Part shown: positions 24,337-32,742 of the stretch, in pieces
Numbering within the stretch: the first letter of the stretch is position 1
Layout of the letters: each line of letters begins with the position of its first letter
Assembly (NCBI RefSeq): GCF_019063845.1
Contig: NZ_CP077683.1
Span: forward strand, 2,046,001-2,110,000
DNA length: 64,000 nt
Direction: 5' to 3'
Source of the DNA: Geomonas subterranea
Lineage (GTDB): Bacteria > Desulfobacterota > Desulfuromonadia > Geobacterales > Geobacteraceae
Notes under the pieces: generated by a model
Database searches by the model: none
What the model was told of the DNA's origin: nothing
Seen by the model: the letters and a program-made list of their open reading frames with translations, nothing else
Program-made: the position numbers and the translations under genes

Positions 24337-24894
24337 ATGAATAAGACAATTTTGGCTGTGCTGGTTGTGGGACTGTCAATGGTATGTGCCGTCGGAACCG
24401 CAGGTGCTACTTCCTTTACGAGCACGACTGATGTGGACAGGTGGGTGATCGGCAACGGCACCCTGACATGGGCCCAGGCGATGCCGTCGGACTTCGAAAT
24501 GCCATATGACACCATCAACAGTGCCACGTTGAAAATCTATTCTAATTTTGTCGACGGTAATAACGACATGGTAAGCGTTGAAAACACTTTCGTAGGGAAT
24601 CTCAAGAACGACACGGGGTGGTTTTTGATCTGGAACCCTCTTGAATCACGCAGTTTTGATATCGCCTCGGCCATAACTGCCCCGTGGTCAACCGGACAGT
24701 CCCTTGATATATCTCTGGCATACGATGAAAGAGGGTTATTCAACTGTCTCCTCTATGTAGACGAATCTATATTGTGCCTGGACTACAACAACGGGGCATC
24801 TCCGGTCCCCGAACCGGGCACCGTACTGCTGCTTGGCATCGGCATGGCCGGTATTGCGATCTGTGGCAAGCGTCGCTTGAACAACAATGCCTAA
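24337..24894 (+). CDS. PEP-CTERM sorting-signal protein
   Basis: 185 aa with SD GAGAGGAGG. An N-terminal signal peptide (cleavage near AGA-TS, about residue 25) exports it. The C-terminus has the tripartite exosortase signal: Pro-Glu-Pro at 158-160 (VPEPGTVLLL), a hydrophobic helix and a basic tail (CGKRRLNNNA). The body is a beta-rich domain of unknown function. Exosortase-processed proteins are linked to exopolysaccharide or biofilm matrix. The gene stands alone between a sigma-54 promoter and a terminator. Confidence 0.9.
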   Translation: MNKTILAVLVVGLSMVCAVGTAGATSFTSTTDVDRWVIGNGTLTWAQAMPSDFEMPYDTINSATLKIYSNFVDGNNDMVSVENTFVGNLKNDTGWFLIWNPLESRSFDIASAITAPWSTGQSLDISLAYDERGLFNCLLYVDESILCLDYNNGASPVPEPGTVLLLGIGMAGIAICGKRRLNNNA

Positions 24895-24918
24895 ACGTAC
24901 AGTATGGCAGCGACTTGC

Positions 24919-24946
24919 AGGGCGTTACCTACGGTAGCGCCCTTTT
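24919..24946 (+). terminator. Rho-independent terminator of the PEP-CTERM gene
   Basis: An 11-bp stem AGGGCGTTACC / GGTAGCGCCCT (one wobble pair) with a 3-nt loop, then TTTCTTTT, 25 nt after the stop codon. Confidence 0.85.
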
Positions 24947-25034
24947 CTTTTGCCCCGTCTTCCCTTGGCGTAATAGATGCCGCTGCAGACCAGCCATGGC
25001 GAGCCTCCACGATCACCGCGCGACATTGCTATCG

Positions 25035-25535
25035 TTAAGTGAACCTGTCACCCAATTTCCCTTGGCTTTTTGTCACCACTCGCCGGCCGACCTCATCCAC
25101 CTCAGGCACTTCACAAATCAGCCAGAAAGCGGCAATGGCCTTTAGAAGTTCAATCAATTGACTGGGGTCCTGTGGTTTGACGATATAGGCGCTGGCTCCA
25201 AGTAAATAAGCCCTTTTTATGTCGTCTGAGTCATTTGACGATGAAAGTACGATGGTGGGAATGATGGCGGAGTCCGGCGTACTTTGCAGGAAGGTAAGAA
25301 TCGAAAACCCGTCACCGGGAAACATTTTCAAGTCAGTGAGAAGAAATGAAGGGTACTGATAAATTGAACGGTCAGCGAACACTCCTTCTCCTTTAAGGTA
25401 TGCAATGGCTTCATCTCCGCATGTCACTAATCGAAGCTCTGCCTGTACAAGGCTGGCCTTAAAAGCTCGTTCCATCAGCATCCGATCATTTGGGTCGTCA
25501 TCTGCCACGAGAATGGTGTACTTTTTGTGCAACAT
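25035..25535 (-). CDS. Stand-alone response regulator receiver protein
   Basis: 166 aa from ATG 25535 (MLHKKYTILVADDDPNDR). A single receiver domain: acidic pair VADDDPND, phospho-acceptor Asp in FLLTDLKMFPGDG, and the Lys in YIVKPQDP. The family resembles Rcp1-like regulators that partner phytochrome or PAS kinases. No output domain follows, only a short tail. No kinase gene adjoins it. A pyrimidine-rich leader gives no obvious SD. Confidence 0.85.
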   Translation of the reverse strand: MLHKKYTILVADDDPNDRMLMERAFKASLVQAELRLVTCGDEAIAYLKGEGVFADRSIYQYPSFLLTDLKMFPGDGFSILTFLQSTPDSAIIPTIVLSSSNDSDDIKRAYLLGASAYIVKPQDPSQLIELLKAIAAFWLICEVPEVDEVGRRVVTKSQGKLGDRFT

Positions 25536-25733
25536 AGGGCGAATTCCCACTCGAAACCGGCACGGACTGCGGATCAGCGACCGGGGCAAGTGGCTGCTGC
25601 ATTCATCGGCTCACTCCGATCAAGATGGATTGCCCGCATCCTTGTTGTCGAAAGCGCGGGCCTGGGCTGCGGAGGGGAAAGGAAGCACTCAGGGAAAAGG
25701 AACCATTGGAGGGGAGGAGGAAACGGATCATCC

Positions 25734-25916
25734 ATGTCGGCTATCGGCCGTGCAGTCGGATTTAACCCGTTCTCTATCCGCTTACCGCTCCTGTTCCGTT
25801 TTACCATTGTAACACGTTTCATGGCAGTTATACTGACAGTGGGTTGTGTCTCAGATAAGGAAAGCCAGGAATTGGGCACCCTACCGATTCCTCCTGTAAG
25901 TGAACCTGAAAGCTAG
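25734..25916 (+). CDS. Possible small lipoprotein
   Basis: 60 codons from ATG 25734, with GGGGAGGAGG 11-13 nt upstream. A hydrophobic stretch ends in a lipobox-like ILTVGC, after which the tail is polar (SDKESQELGTLPIPP). If real it would be lipidated at that Cys. No family recognised; it may be chance. Confidence 0.35.
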   Translation: MSAIGRAVGFNPFSIRLPLLFRFTIVTRFMAVILTVGCVSDKESQELGTLPIPPVSEPES

Positions 25917-25952
25917 AGAAGCGGCTTAGATGCAAAAAGGGAGGCTAGTGAT

Positions 25953-26132
25953 ATGACCAGGCTTGAGCTGACTGAAAAAGAGACGGGCATTCTGATCGAA
26001 ATACTCGAGTCATCCCTCTCCAACTTGAAGACTGAGAGAGTAGGCACCGACAACCGGGCGTGGCACTTAGGGCTTTTGGAACGTGAAGAATTCGTGAGTG
26101 ACCTCCTTTCGCGCCTGACTAGCAAGCCCTGA
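25953..26132 (+). CDS. Small helical protein of 59 aa
   Basis: Begins MTRLELTEKETGILIEIL and ends LLSRLTSKP. GGGAGG lies about 9 nt before the ATG. The pattern LTE.E..IL.E.LE..LS.L..E....D.R resembles a recurrent family of short helical proteins of unknown function seen in many Desulfuromonadales. Codon use and SD support translation. Confidence 0.55.
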   Translation: MTRLELTEKETGILIEILESSLSNLKTERVGTDNRAWHLGLLEREEFVSDLLSRLTSKP

Positions 26133-26175
26133 GCGATTGCCCCGGTGGCAACGCCTTGCTGGCAGCAGAGAGCCC

Positions 26176-26802
26176 ATGGCCGAAAGCTTTACAAGAAAGG
26201 AAACAGGACGCATTGAGGCGTTCAGCGACGGGGTTTTCGCCATCGCCATAACACTGCTGGTCCTGACTATCAAAGTGCCAACGGCTTCCGAACTCGGTGT
26301 CGACCAGAGCCTGAGTTCTGCCTTGCTGGCGCTGTGGCCCCATTACCTTGCCTTCGTGACGAGCTTTGTCACGGTCCTTGCCAAGTGGGTGAACCATCAC
26401 AGGATTTTCACCTTCGTCCAGAGAAGCGATCACACGTTCCTGTACTTGAACGGTTTGGTGCTGATGCTGGTTACCTTCCTGCCGTTTCCGACCGCCTTGG
26501 TGGCAGAATACCTGCTTCACCCTGAAGCGAAGATTGCCGGTGCGATCTTTTCCGGCACCTTCTTCGCAATAGCAGTGGCATTCAAGTTGTTGTGGCACTA
26601 CGCCTCAAAAAATGGGAGGTTGCTCGGGGGGGGACGAAGCGTGGATCCTGAGCACATTGAGCAGATCACCAGGCAGTTCAGCTTCGGGCCGTTCATGTAC
26701 CTTGCCGCGTTCGTCGCTTCTTTCGTGTCGGCAGGGTTGAGCGTTGTTTTCTGCCTCTCCCTGGCGGTAATCGTCGGCTTCAAAGGATGGCCACGGAAGT
26801 AG
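26176..26802 (+). CDS. TMEM175-like membrane protein (DUF1211)
   Basis: 208 aa from ATG 26176; a longer TTG start at 26137 is less likely. The first helix has the family signature RIEAFSDGVFAIAITLLVL (the FSD motif). About six hydrophobic helices follow, e.g. YLAFVTSFVTVLAKWVNHH and LNGLVLMLVTFLPFPTALV. Bacterial members form potassium-permeable channels as tetramers in the inner membrane. It is the last gene before the tRNA-fMet scar. Confidence 0.85.
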   Translation: MAESFTRKETGRIEAFSDGVFAIAITLLVLTIKVPTASELGVDQSLSSALLALWPHYLAFVTSFVTVLAKWVNHHRIFTFVQRSDHTFLYLNGLVLMLVTFLPFPTALVAEYLLHPEAKIAGAIFSGTFFAIAVAFKLLWHYASKNGRLLGGGRSVDPEHIEQITRQFSFGPFMYLAAFVASFVSAGLSVVFCLSLAVIVGFKGWPRK

Positions 26803-26916
26803 CAAGTTACAACCCGCCTGATGTTCCAGCCATGACCAGGGTGTTCTTGAATTTAGCGATGATTTGCAGGACCAGTCTCTACTTGAGCTGAACGCTGATA
26901 GGGGTGGGCGAACAAC

Positions 26917-26951
26917 AAAAAGGCCACTTAGCTTTTCAAGTCTAAGTGGCC
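26917..26951 (-). terminator. Terminator of the (displaced) tRNA-fMet gene
   Basis: On the minus strand GGCCACTTA ... TAAGTGGCC forms a 9-bp stem followed by TTTTTGTT, 10 nt past the CCA end of the tRNA remnant. It is the former terminator of the tRNA transcript. Confidence 0.8.
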
Positions 26952-26960
26952 GTTATATTT

Positions 26961-27008
26961 TGGTTGCGGGGACAGGATTTGAACCTGTGACCTTCGGGTT
27001 ATGAGCCG
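26961..27008 (-). pseudogene. 3' half of initiator tRNA-fMet(CAT): attachment-site scar
   Basis: The minus strand reads from the anticodon loop (GGCTCATAACCCG) through the variable loop, a perfect T-arm (ACAGG-TTCAAAT-CCTGT), the acceptor 3' strand CCCCGCA and encoded CCA. CCC after the anticodon loop and an acceptor ending in A72 are initiator features. The 5' half is absent: the sequence beyond 27008 is A/T-rich and cannot pair with the anticodon or acceptor strands. The intact terminator stays on the 3' side. This is the pattern left when an element integrates into a tRNA 3' end, so the intact tRNA should lie at higher coordinates beyond the element. Confidence 0.85.
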
Positions 27009-27426
27009 TTTTTGTTGTGCTTGTGTTATGTAGCCCGATTAGCTACTTACAGGTATATCAAAGATTTAGCTCCTGTGCAAGCCTTTCCATCTTTGCCATA
27101 TTCATCAACTTTTCCTGATTTTGGTACACACTTTGGGACACACTTCCGCCCGCCAACAGACGGACAGCCCATTATATTTATTAACGCCTCAGCCTCCACA
27201 TCTCAACATGCACCAAGGTTTAATTGATCAGGGCTCCTCCCTCCCCCCAGCCCCTGTATTATTAGAGGATCTCATCCAGCAGAGAGCAGAAGATATCGCC
27301 CTAGCTTGAGGAGCCGGTTTTTAGCTTCATAACTCGCGGTAAATTTTCGGCAATTTTATCATACAGTAATGATGAAATAGGTTCCGCTGTTACACTTTTC
27401 TGTGACGACTACTTAGTATTAACAAC
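27009..27426. other. Junction-proximal non-coding stretch
   Basis: About 420 nt between the tRNA scar and the Detocs operon, where an element integrase gene would be expected. No intact frame exists. A short minus-strand reading near 27080-27170 and the repeated GTGTG(T)CCCAAA / GTGTGTACCAAA are the only features seen. Confidence 0.4.
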
Positions 27427-28626
27427 TTAGTTAAATAGATGATTTTGTATGAGTTTTATGGCAAAAGCGGCGCTAGTAAAAGCTGCATAAGGCTGTAAAT
27501 CATCATTTTTATCAATATTTGCAAAGTCGCATACGGATTTAATAACTATTGAATTTGTGGGATTCGAATAAGCATAATTTGCAGAGGCCATGACCCCATA
27601 AGCTTCCATATCGATACCAATTGTATCTCTGTTTTGAGCCTTGATGAGTTCAACTGTCTCGGGTTCCTCTAAGACAACAGCTCCTGAAGCTACAGGGCCT
27701 ACGTGCATGTTTAGCTGATTTGAGCATTCTAGTCCCAGTTCTTTTGCAGAATGTTGGATTTCATCAAGATAAGTACGTTGGGCAGACAAATCAGATAAAA
27801 TTGGACTCAGGTTAGAATGTATATGCAGCTGATGTGGCGAGGACAAAAATGTCGGTTTTCCTTCTCTCACAGTAAGCTTCCCACTTCCCCACTCCCAAGA
27901 TGGTTCTGCAACTAAAATGTCGCCCAATTTAACCTTGCCCTTTATCCCAGCAGCAATACCGGTCATTATAATATACTCTGGATTGTGCCTCAAGAGTATC
28001 CGAGTTGAAAGCGCAGTTGCAGCGGCAATACCCATTCTAGGACAGGATGTTGCTATGACTGACTTAATTTCTCCGCTGGAAATCGTAATGGAACCTATGT
28101 AGTATATATTGCTATCATTTTTAAATTGTACTTTACTCAAATCGTGCAAAAGTGACAAAATTGCCTCAAATTCAGTTTTTCTCAAAGCTGTAATAATAGC
28201 AATATCAAATTTTTGAAACTCTTTTCTGGTATAATTTATTATTGTCGAAAACAAGGATTCAAAAAAAGTCTCACTTTCAGTTCCTTGAACTAAGCGCCAC
28301 CCCCTATTTTCGAAGTATTCTTTATATTCGCAGTAACTTTCAGCATACGCTGTAGCGCCTACCACATGTTTAGGTAATTGGTATGATGTGTTTAATTCAA
28401 TATACTCAAGAAATTTAACACCACCATCAACCAAAACATCTCCACCAAGTACTTCTGGAATTTGGAGATCAACTATCAACAAATCTACATCTGAATTATC
28501 ATATAAATATTTCAGTGCATCTTTAGAATTGCTGACGTGATCGATTTTACAAGGCGTCAATTTATTAAGGACACGACAAAAAGTTTCCACCTTAGAATAT
28601 TGGTCATCCAATATCAACACTTTCAT
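27427..28626 (-). CDS. dtcC: Detocs effector DtcC: receiver domain fused to nucleoside phosphorylase-type ATP-cleaving domain
   Basis: 399 aa. The N-terminal receiver has LILDDQ and phospho-acceptor Asp53 (LLIVDLQIPE). The C-terminal domain (about 140-399) is of the PNP/MTA-nucleosidase type: IAIITALRKTEFEA, MTGIAAGI, GIDMEAYGV with Glu341, and Asp367 in SVCDFAN. In Detocs systems the effector, once phosphorylated, cleaves ATP to adenine and ribose-5'-triphosphate to abort phage infection. The gene is third in a dtcA-dtcB-dtcC order, overlapping dtcB by 4 nt. Its A+T-rich composition differs sharply from the host flank. Confidence 0.88.
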   Translation of the reverse strand: MKVLILDDQYSKVETFCRVLNKLTPCKIDHVSNSKDALKYLYDNSDVDLLIVDLQIPEVLGGDVLVDGGVKFLEYIELNTSYQLPKHVVGATAYAESYCEYKEYFENRGWRLVQGTESETFFESLFSTIINYTRKEFQKFDIAIITALRKTEFEAILSLLHDLSKVQFKNDSNIYYIGSITISSGEIKSVIATSCPRMGIAAATALSTRILLRHNPEYIIMTGIAAGIKGKVKLGDILVAEPSWEWGSGKLTVREGKPTFLSSPHQLHIHSNLSPILSDLSAQRTYLDEIQHSAKELGLECSNQLNMHVGPVASGAVVLEEPETVELIKAQNRDTIGIDMEAYGVMASANYAYSNPTNSIVIKSVCDFANIDKNDDLQPYAAFTSAAFAIKLIQNHLFN

Positions 28627-29078
28627 TTTCCCACTCCGCTTATTAAATGATACAACTGTGCTTTCCAGAGATCGGTAGCTGAGTTGTAATAAACAGTGCC
28701 TTTGTAAAAGTCGGAATATAACAAGGAAAACTCCGACATAAGCTGTTCAAGAGTTATGCGTCCACCTTCGAATTGACTATATTGAGTCACAACAATAACT
28801 GGAATATTTAAATTTCTCAGCTTCATTTGAGCCATCAGTTCTTTGCCAGCAAAACTTTCAGGGGTCCCACCTCCTGGTTCGTCAGCATTGACATCAAAGT
28901 TAGGAAGGCTCATGTCCAAAATAATAAGATCAAAGTCTGTGTTGAGAATAATTTCCTTCAAAGCCGATCGTAGAGAAACTCTTTCAGTTAGCTGTATTTC
29001 CTGCTGGAAGCGTTCAACAAAAAAGTCTATCAATGCATGCAGCTTGTCTATTGAGTCTTCAGCTATTAATATTTTCAT
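28623..29078 (-). CDS. dtcB: Detocs receiver protein DtcB (phosphate buffer)
   Basis: 151 aa from ATG 29078 (AAGAAGG upstream). A lone receiver domain with MKILIAEDS and Asp55 (LIILDMSLPNFD). In described Detocs systems the second component drains phosphate from the kinase to prevent accidental activation. It overlaps the end of dtcA by 20 nt and the start of dtcC by 4 nt, a fully coupled operon. Confidence 0.85.
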   Translation of the reverse strand: MKILIAEDSIDKLHALIDFFVERFQQEIQLTERVSLRSALKEIILNTDFDLIILDMSLPNFDVNADEPGGGTPESFAGKELMAQMKLRNLNIPVIVVTQYSQFEGGRITLEQLMSEFSLLYSDFYKGTVYYNSATDLWKAQLYHLISGVGK

Positions 29079-32000
29079 AAAAAAGTACCTTCTTGAAATT
29101 ATAAAAAACAAATTTAACCGCAAAAGTACCGTCGTTACAGTGTTTAAAATCGACAAGATGAGTGATGTTTAGGACCCGAAAAAGGATATTCCAAATCTTA
29201 AAGAAACCAGTTCCTCCTTCAGATTGAATTCCTTCTCTGCCAACAGTGTCTTTACCGTAATTCACTCGGTAATATTCAACTCTCGAGTTCGCGTTTTCCA
29301 AAGTTTCGTCCAGGCTGCAATTGTTTACTATTTCAAGGACAACGGTGCCATCAACGGTGCTCAAGCTAATTTTCAAACCGAGATTTTCTTTGGAAACTCT
29401 CGATTTGGAAATTGCATTTTCCATGAGTATGTATAAGAAATCAACAAAATGGGTTAGTGTCCAGCCTTGAAGTTTGTAATCTTTATCTTTTTCGAATTCA
29501 AGTGCAATGCAAGCTGTTCTTTTGGCAATTTCTACTGCTATCTCGATGTCGTACTGAGGCACTGTATTTTCATTACTTCGTGTAAACCATGTTATAAGTT
29601 GGTCAATATTATTAGATAGGTCAGTACGAGCTCGTGCAATAGCATCATTTAATTCAGAGAAAAATGTTTTGCCATGTAAAAGTTCATAAACCTCGTATTG
29701 GAGTTTATCAAGGTAACCTAGGAAAGCTTTCTTAGCATCGATTGACAATTTATCTCTGACCTTTAATAGGTTAGAATCTGTCCTTTCCCATAGCCAGTCT
29801 ACAACATACTTGATTAGTTCGGAGTATGAAGCTGTGAGTGGTATTTTTTGTTGTAGTACATATGCCTCTAAATTAAAAATCGAGTAGTTAAATAAGGATT
29901 CGGTTTTGCTTATTTTATCGCCTAATGTTGATAAGTTTTGATCTAAAAAATATATTTGCAACCAGTTATCATTTATTTCAGAAATTTTATTCTCAAATGA
30001 CTTGCTGAATTCAGTAAAAGCTAAATCAAGTTTCTTTGACACCTTATCTTCAAGGCCGTTTAATTTATTTAGCCAGTATTCGTTTGAACAGTAAGTTTTT
30101 TTATACGGGTCTATTTGTGAAAGCAAATTTTGATTAACTACGGATTTCCTTATCATTGTTGGTAAGTAGCCATGCCTAATTCTTGTACTCAAATATGTAT
30201 TTAGTCCTTTATCTCCAAAAGTAAAATCGTCTCGCATTCTTTGAAGAAGATTTAGAAACGAAGCGTTTTTTTCGTTCAGTCCAGTTAGTACCAACACTGA
30301 CCTAGATGTCCGATCAATTATACCTTGTTGTTTTAAACTATTGTAAATTCCTTTAAATTCAACTTCATCATCATAGTCACTAAAATCCTGTCGCCTTAAT
30401 TCTTGAATTTTGTTGAACAGATTCTCTAATTTCTTCTTTCCAACTTCGCTATAAAATATAGTCGAATCGGAATAAATTTTACTATTTTCAACACACTTGA
30501 TTGCATCACTTATAACCAACTTTTTTGTCAGTTCTTTTACTTCGTGGACTAACGACTGTTTATTGAACAAATTCTTTTCAATTAAAAAATTACATATATT
30601 TATTCGATGGTAGTCAATATCTTTAGAAGTTTCGAAACCAAAATATAGTTTCATTGTGTCTGGTACGCAAACGTTTGTTAAAAAATAATCAGCAACAAAC
30701 TCTGGATACTTTTCATAACATTTCAATCCGTTAAGTGGAAAATCTATTTTGTTTTTTAACAAATAGTTCTCGAATGCGTACCTGAGAGCTGATAAATATT
30801 TATCATTTACATAATTAGAATGAAGAGAAAGAGATATTGGGATATACAATGAACTGCTAAATTTTGCGGCCTCTATCGCCTTTTCGCAGATAAGTGATGT
30901 ATCGTAATTCGTAATCAGGAATGGATTTTTTATACATCTAATAGCGAACTCATTCAAAGCTCCCTCAGTGTCCCCTGTCTTCAAATAGCAATCTACTAGG
31001 AGTCTAGAGGCTTCCTGTTTAATAAGAATGTCTTCGCACTCGATCAGACCATTTAGTAAAGGTATGGCATCGATGTGCTGATTGTCTCGTATAAGAGTTT
31101 TGCTAAGATATTTGATTAATCTGTTGCTTTCGATCGGCACTGTAATGTTTTGAAGCAAATTTGAATCGTTTTTATCACTATAAAAAGTCCAAGCGATTGA
31201 CTGGCCTATTATTTCCCTAAAAGTACTTGTGTACGACTCTAGAATGTCAGAATCCATAATATCGATTTTTCTAGGAGATGAGATACCAGAGAATAAAATT
31301 CGGATTTTATTGAGAAAAACACTTCGGTCATGGCTCAACAATTTGCTTTCATTTTCGACGAAGAGGTGCAATTCTCTGAAATACCTTAGAGCGCTGAATC
31401 CATGACATAGGTTGACCAAGAAACCCAGGCTTCTCTCATATTTCTCAGATTTAATCGTTAACGTCACGAGTGAATCTATAATGCGTTTTTTTAAACCTGA
31501 GGTCTCAATAGCTGAGGACCTTGCGGCAGATTTCGCCACTAACTCAAATATTTGGAATTCATATGAAGGATCATTTTTGAATCTTACTATTACATCAGCA
31601 TACGCACCTTTAGTATATAAATCTAATAACTCATAGTAGTCCTTACTAAATTTCCACTCAGTTTTTATGCCATAATGATTTGCTAGGTATTTGATCTCAG
31701 TCGACTCAAACAGAGTGGCCAATCTCTTCAAAATAAACTTGATATCTCCATTGTCTTGCTCGTCAAAAATGCAAAAAACTAAACAGTCCACACATGCTAT
31801 ATAAAAATCAATGATGGACATGTTCTTCTCTACATTTAGAATATTATCATAATTATATTGGTAATCGAAATTTTTAAGACATAATTTATAAAGTAAAAAG
31901 TCTAGAAGTTCTCCCTTTACATGCCTTTTGATCTGAGTTTCAAGGGAACTTAAATCTGATGCCAAGACTTCGCTATCGTCATATTTCAAGCTCACGTTGT

Positions 32001-32520
32001 TGGCAATCGCGAAGAAAAAGCTGTTTATATTACTTTTATCACCAATATCTTTTATAAAATCTCTTTTTTGATCTGTATTTCCAGCTAAAGTATATATTGA
32101 GCATCTAGTTGAAATCGACCAAGTAGATATACCTAAATCATTATCGATTTCGTCCAATATTTGAATGCATGAGCCGAAATCACTTTCTAAAAGAGCTTTC
32201 GTCAATTCACCTTCTTGGCGTATAAATGTTTTAATTATTTGGCTGTGTTTTTCGAAAAGACCGAGTCCCCAGTAAAGGCTTTTTAAAGTATCAGTACTAG
32301 GTACTGACCCAAATCTTTCCAGCACTTGATTTTTGTCAGCGTAAAATGAGATTAAAGTGTGAAAAAATCTGTGATTATATATCGTGCTAAAGTTAAGATA
32401 AATCTCCTTGGCGCTTAATTCATTGAAATACCTTGCTATTGCAGTGTGAGGTTTATTTGAGGAGTAAATAATACCTTGAGCTTTATTAAGTTTTCTATGG
32501 TTGGATGTTTTTTTTGACAT
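29059..32520 (-). CDS. dtcA: Detocs sensor kinase DtcA with large helical-repeat region
   Basis: 1153 aa. The first about 800 residues are helical and repeat-like (for instance INSFFFAIANNVSLKY, DAIPLLNGLIECEDILIK), as expected for the TPR-type sensor region. The C-terminus has a degenerate histidine-kinase ATPase fold: N box LYILMENAISKSR with Asn1035 and a G box EGGTGFFKIWNIL (about 1101-1113). I cannot point to the phospho-accepting His. No TM helix is present, so it senses inside the cell. It is first in the operon and A+T-rich. The assignment rests on architecture and on the two partners downstream. Confidence 0.82.
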   Translation of the reverse strand: MSKKTSNHRKLNKAQGIIYSSNKPHTAIARYFNELSAKEIYLNFSTIYNHRFFHTLISFYADKNQVLERFGSVPSTDTLKSLYWGLGLFEKHSQIIKTFIRQEGELTKALLESDFGSCIQILDEIDNDLGISTWSISTRCSIYTLAGNTDQKRDFIKDIGDKSNINSFFFAIANNVSLKYDDSEVLASDLSSLETQIKRHVKGELLDFLLYKLCLKNFDYQYNYDNILNVEKNMSIIDFYIACVDCLVFCIFDEQDNGDIKFILKRLATLFESTEIKYLANHYGIKTEWKFSKDYYELLDLYTKGAYADVIVRFKNDPSYEFQIFELVAKSAARSSAIETSGLKKRIIDSLVTLTIKSEKYERSLGFLVNLCHGFSALRYFRELHLFVENESKLLSHDRSVFLNKIRILFSGISSPRKIDIMDSDILESYTSTFREIIGQSIAWTFYSDKNDSNLLQNITVPIESNRLIKYLSKTLIRDNQHIDAIPLLNGLIECEDILIKQEASRLLVDCYLKTGDTEGALNEFAIRCIKNPFLITNYDTSLICEKAIEAAKFSSSLYIPISLSLHSNYVNDKYLSALRYAFENYLLKNKIDFPLNGLKCYEKYPEFVADYFLTNVCVPDTMKLYFGFETSKDIDYHRINICNFLIEKNLFNKQSLVHEVKELTKKLVISDAIKCVENSKIYSDSTIFYSEVGKKKLENLFNKIQELRRQDFSDYDDEVEFKGIYNSLKQQGIIDRTSRSVLVLTGLNEKNASFLNLLQRMRDDFTFGDKGLNTYLSTRIRHGYLPTMIRKSVVNQNLLSQIDPYKKTYCSNEYWLNKLNGLEDKVSKKLDLAFTEFSKSFENKISEINDNWLQIYFLDQNLSTLGDKISKTESLFNYSIFNLEAYVLQQKIPLTASYSELIKYVVDWLWERTDSNLLKVRDKLSIDAKKAFLGYLDKLQYEVYELLHGKTFFSELNDAIARARTDLSNNIDQLITWFTRSNENTVPQYDIEIAVEIAKRTACIALEFEKDKDYKLQGWTLTHFVDFLYILMENAISKSRVSKENLGLKISLSTVDGTVVLEIVNNCSLDETLENANSRVEYYRVNYGKDTVGREGIQSEGGTGFFKIWNILFRVLNITHLVDFKHCNDGTFAVKFVFYNFKKVLFYENINS

Positions 32521-32742
32521 TTATACGCCTTTTTTTACCAAGCTGTATTGTAGCTGGACCCACCTCGTTCGGTTTTTCAAGCATGGATGATGTCACATAT
32601 TCAGAGTGCTAATAGGCAATCATGATGAAGGTAACAGACTTAAAAGCTAAAGAATGCTCCACCTTCGTTTGACTCTTGTCACTCATGCTCCCCCTGAAGT
32701 CAACTTTTATAACTCAGGAGTGTCCAGGAAACCATTGGCGAT

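Noticed and set aside
27080-27310. Possible integrase C-terminal remnant next to the tRNA scar
   Set aside because: A short minus-strand reading ending ERLAQELNL has an in-frame stop just upstream and no catalytic Tyr or Arg motif. Evidence is too weak.
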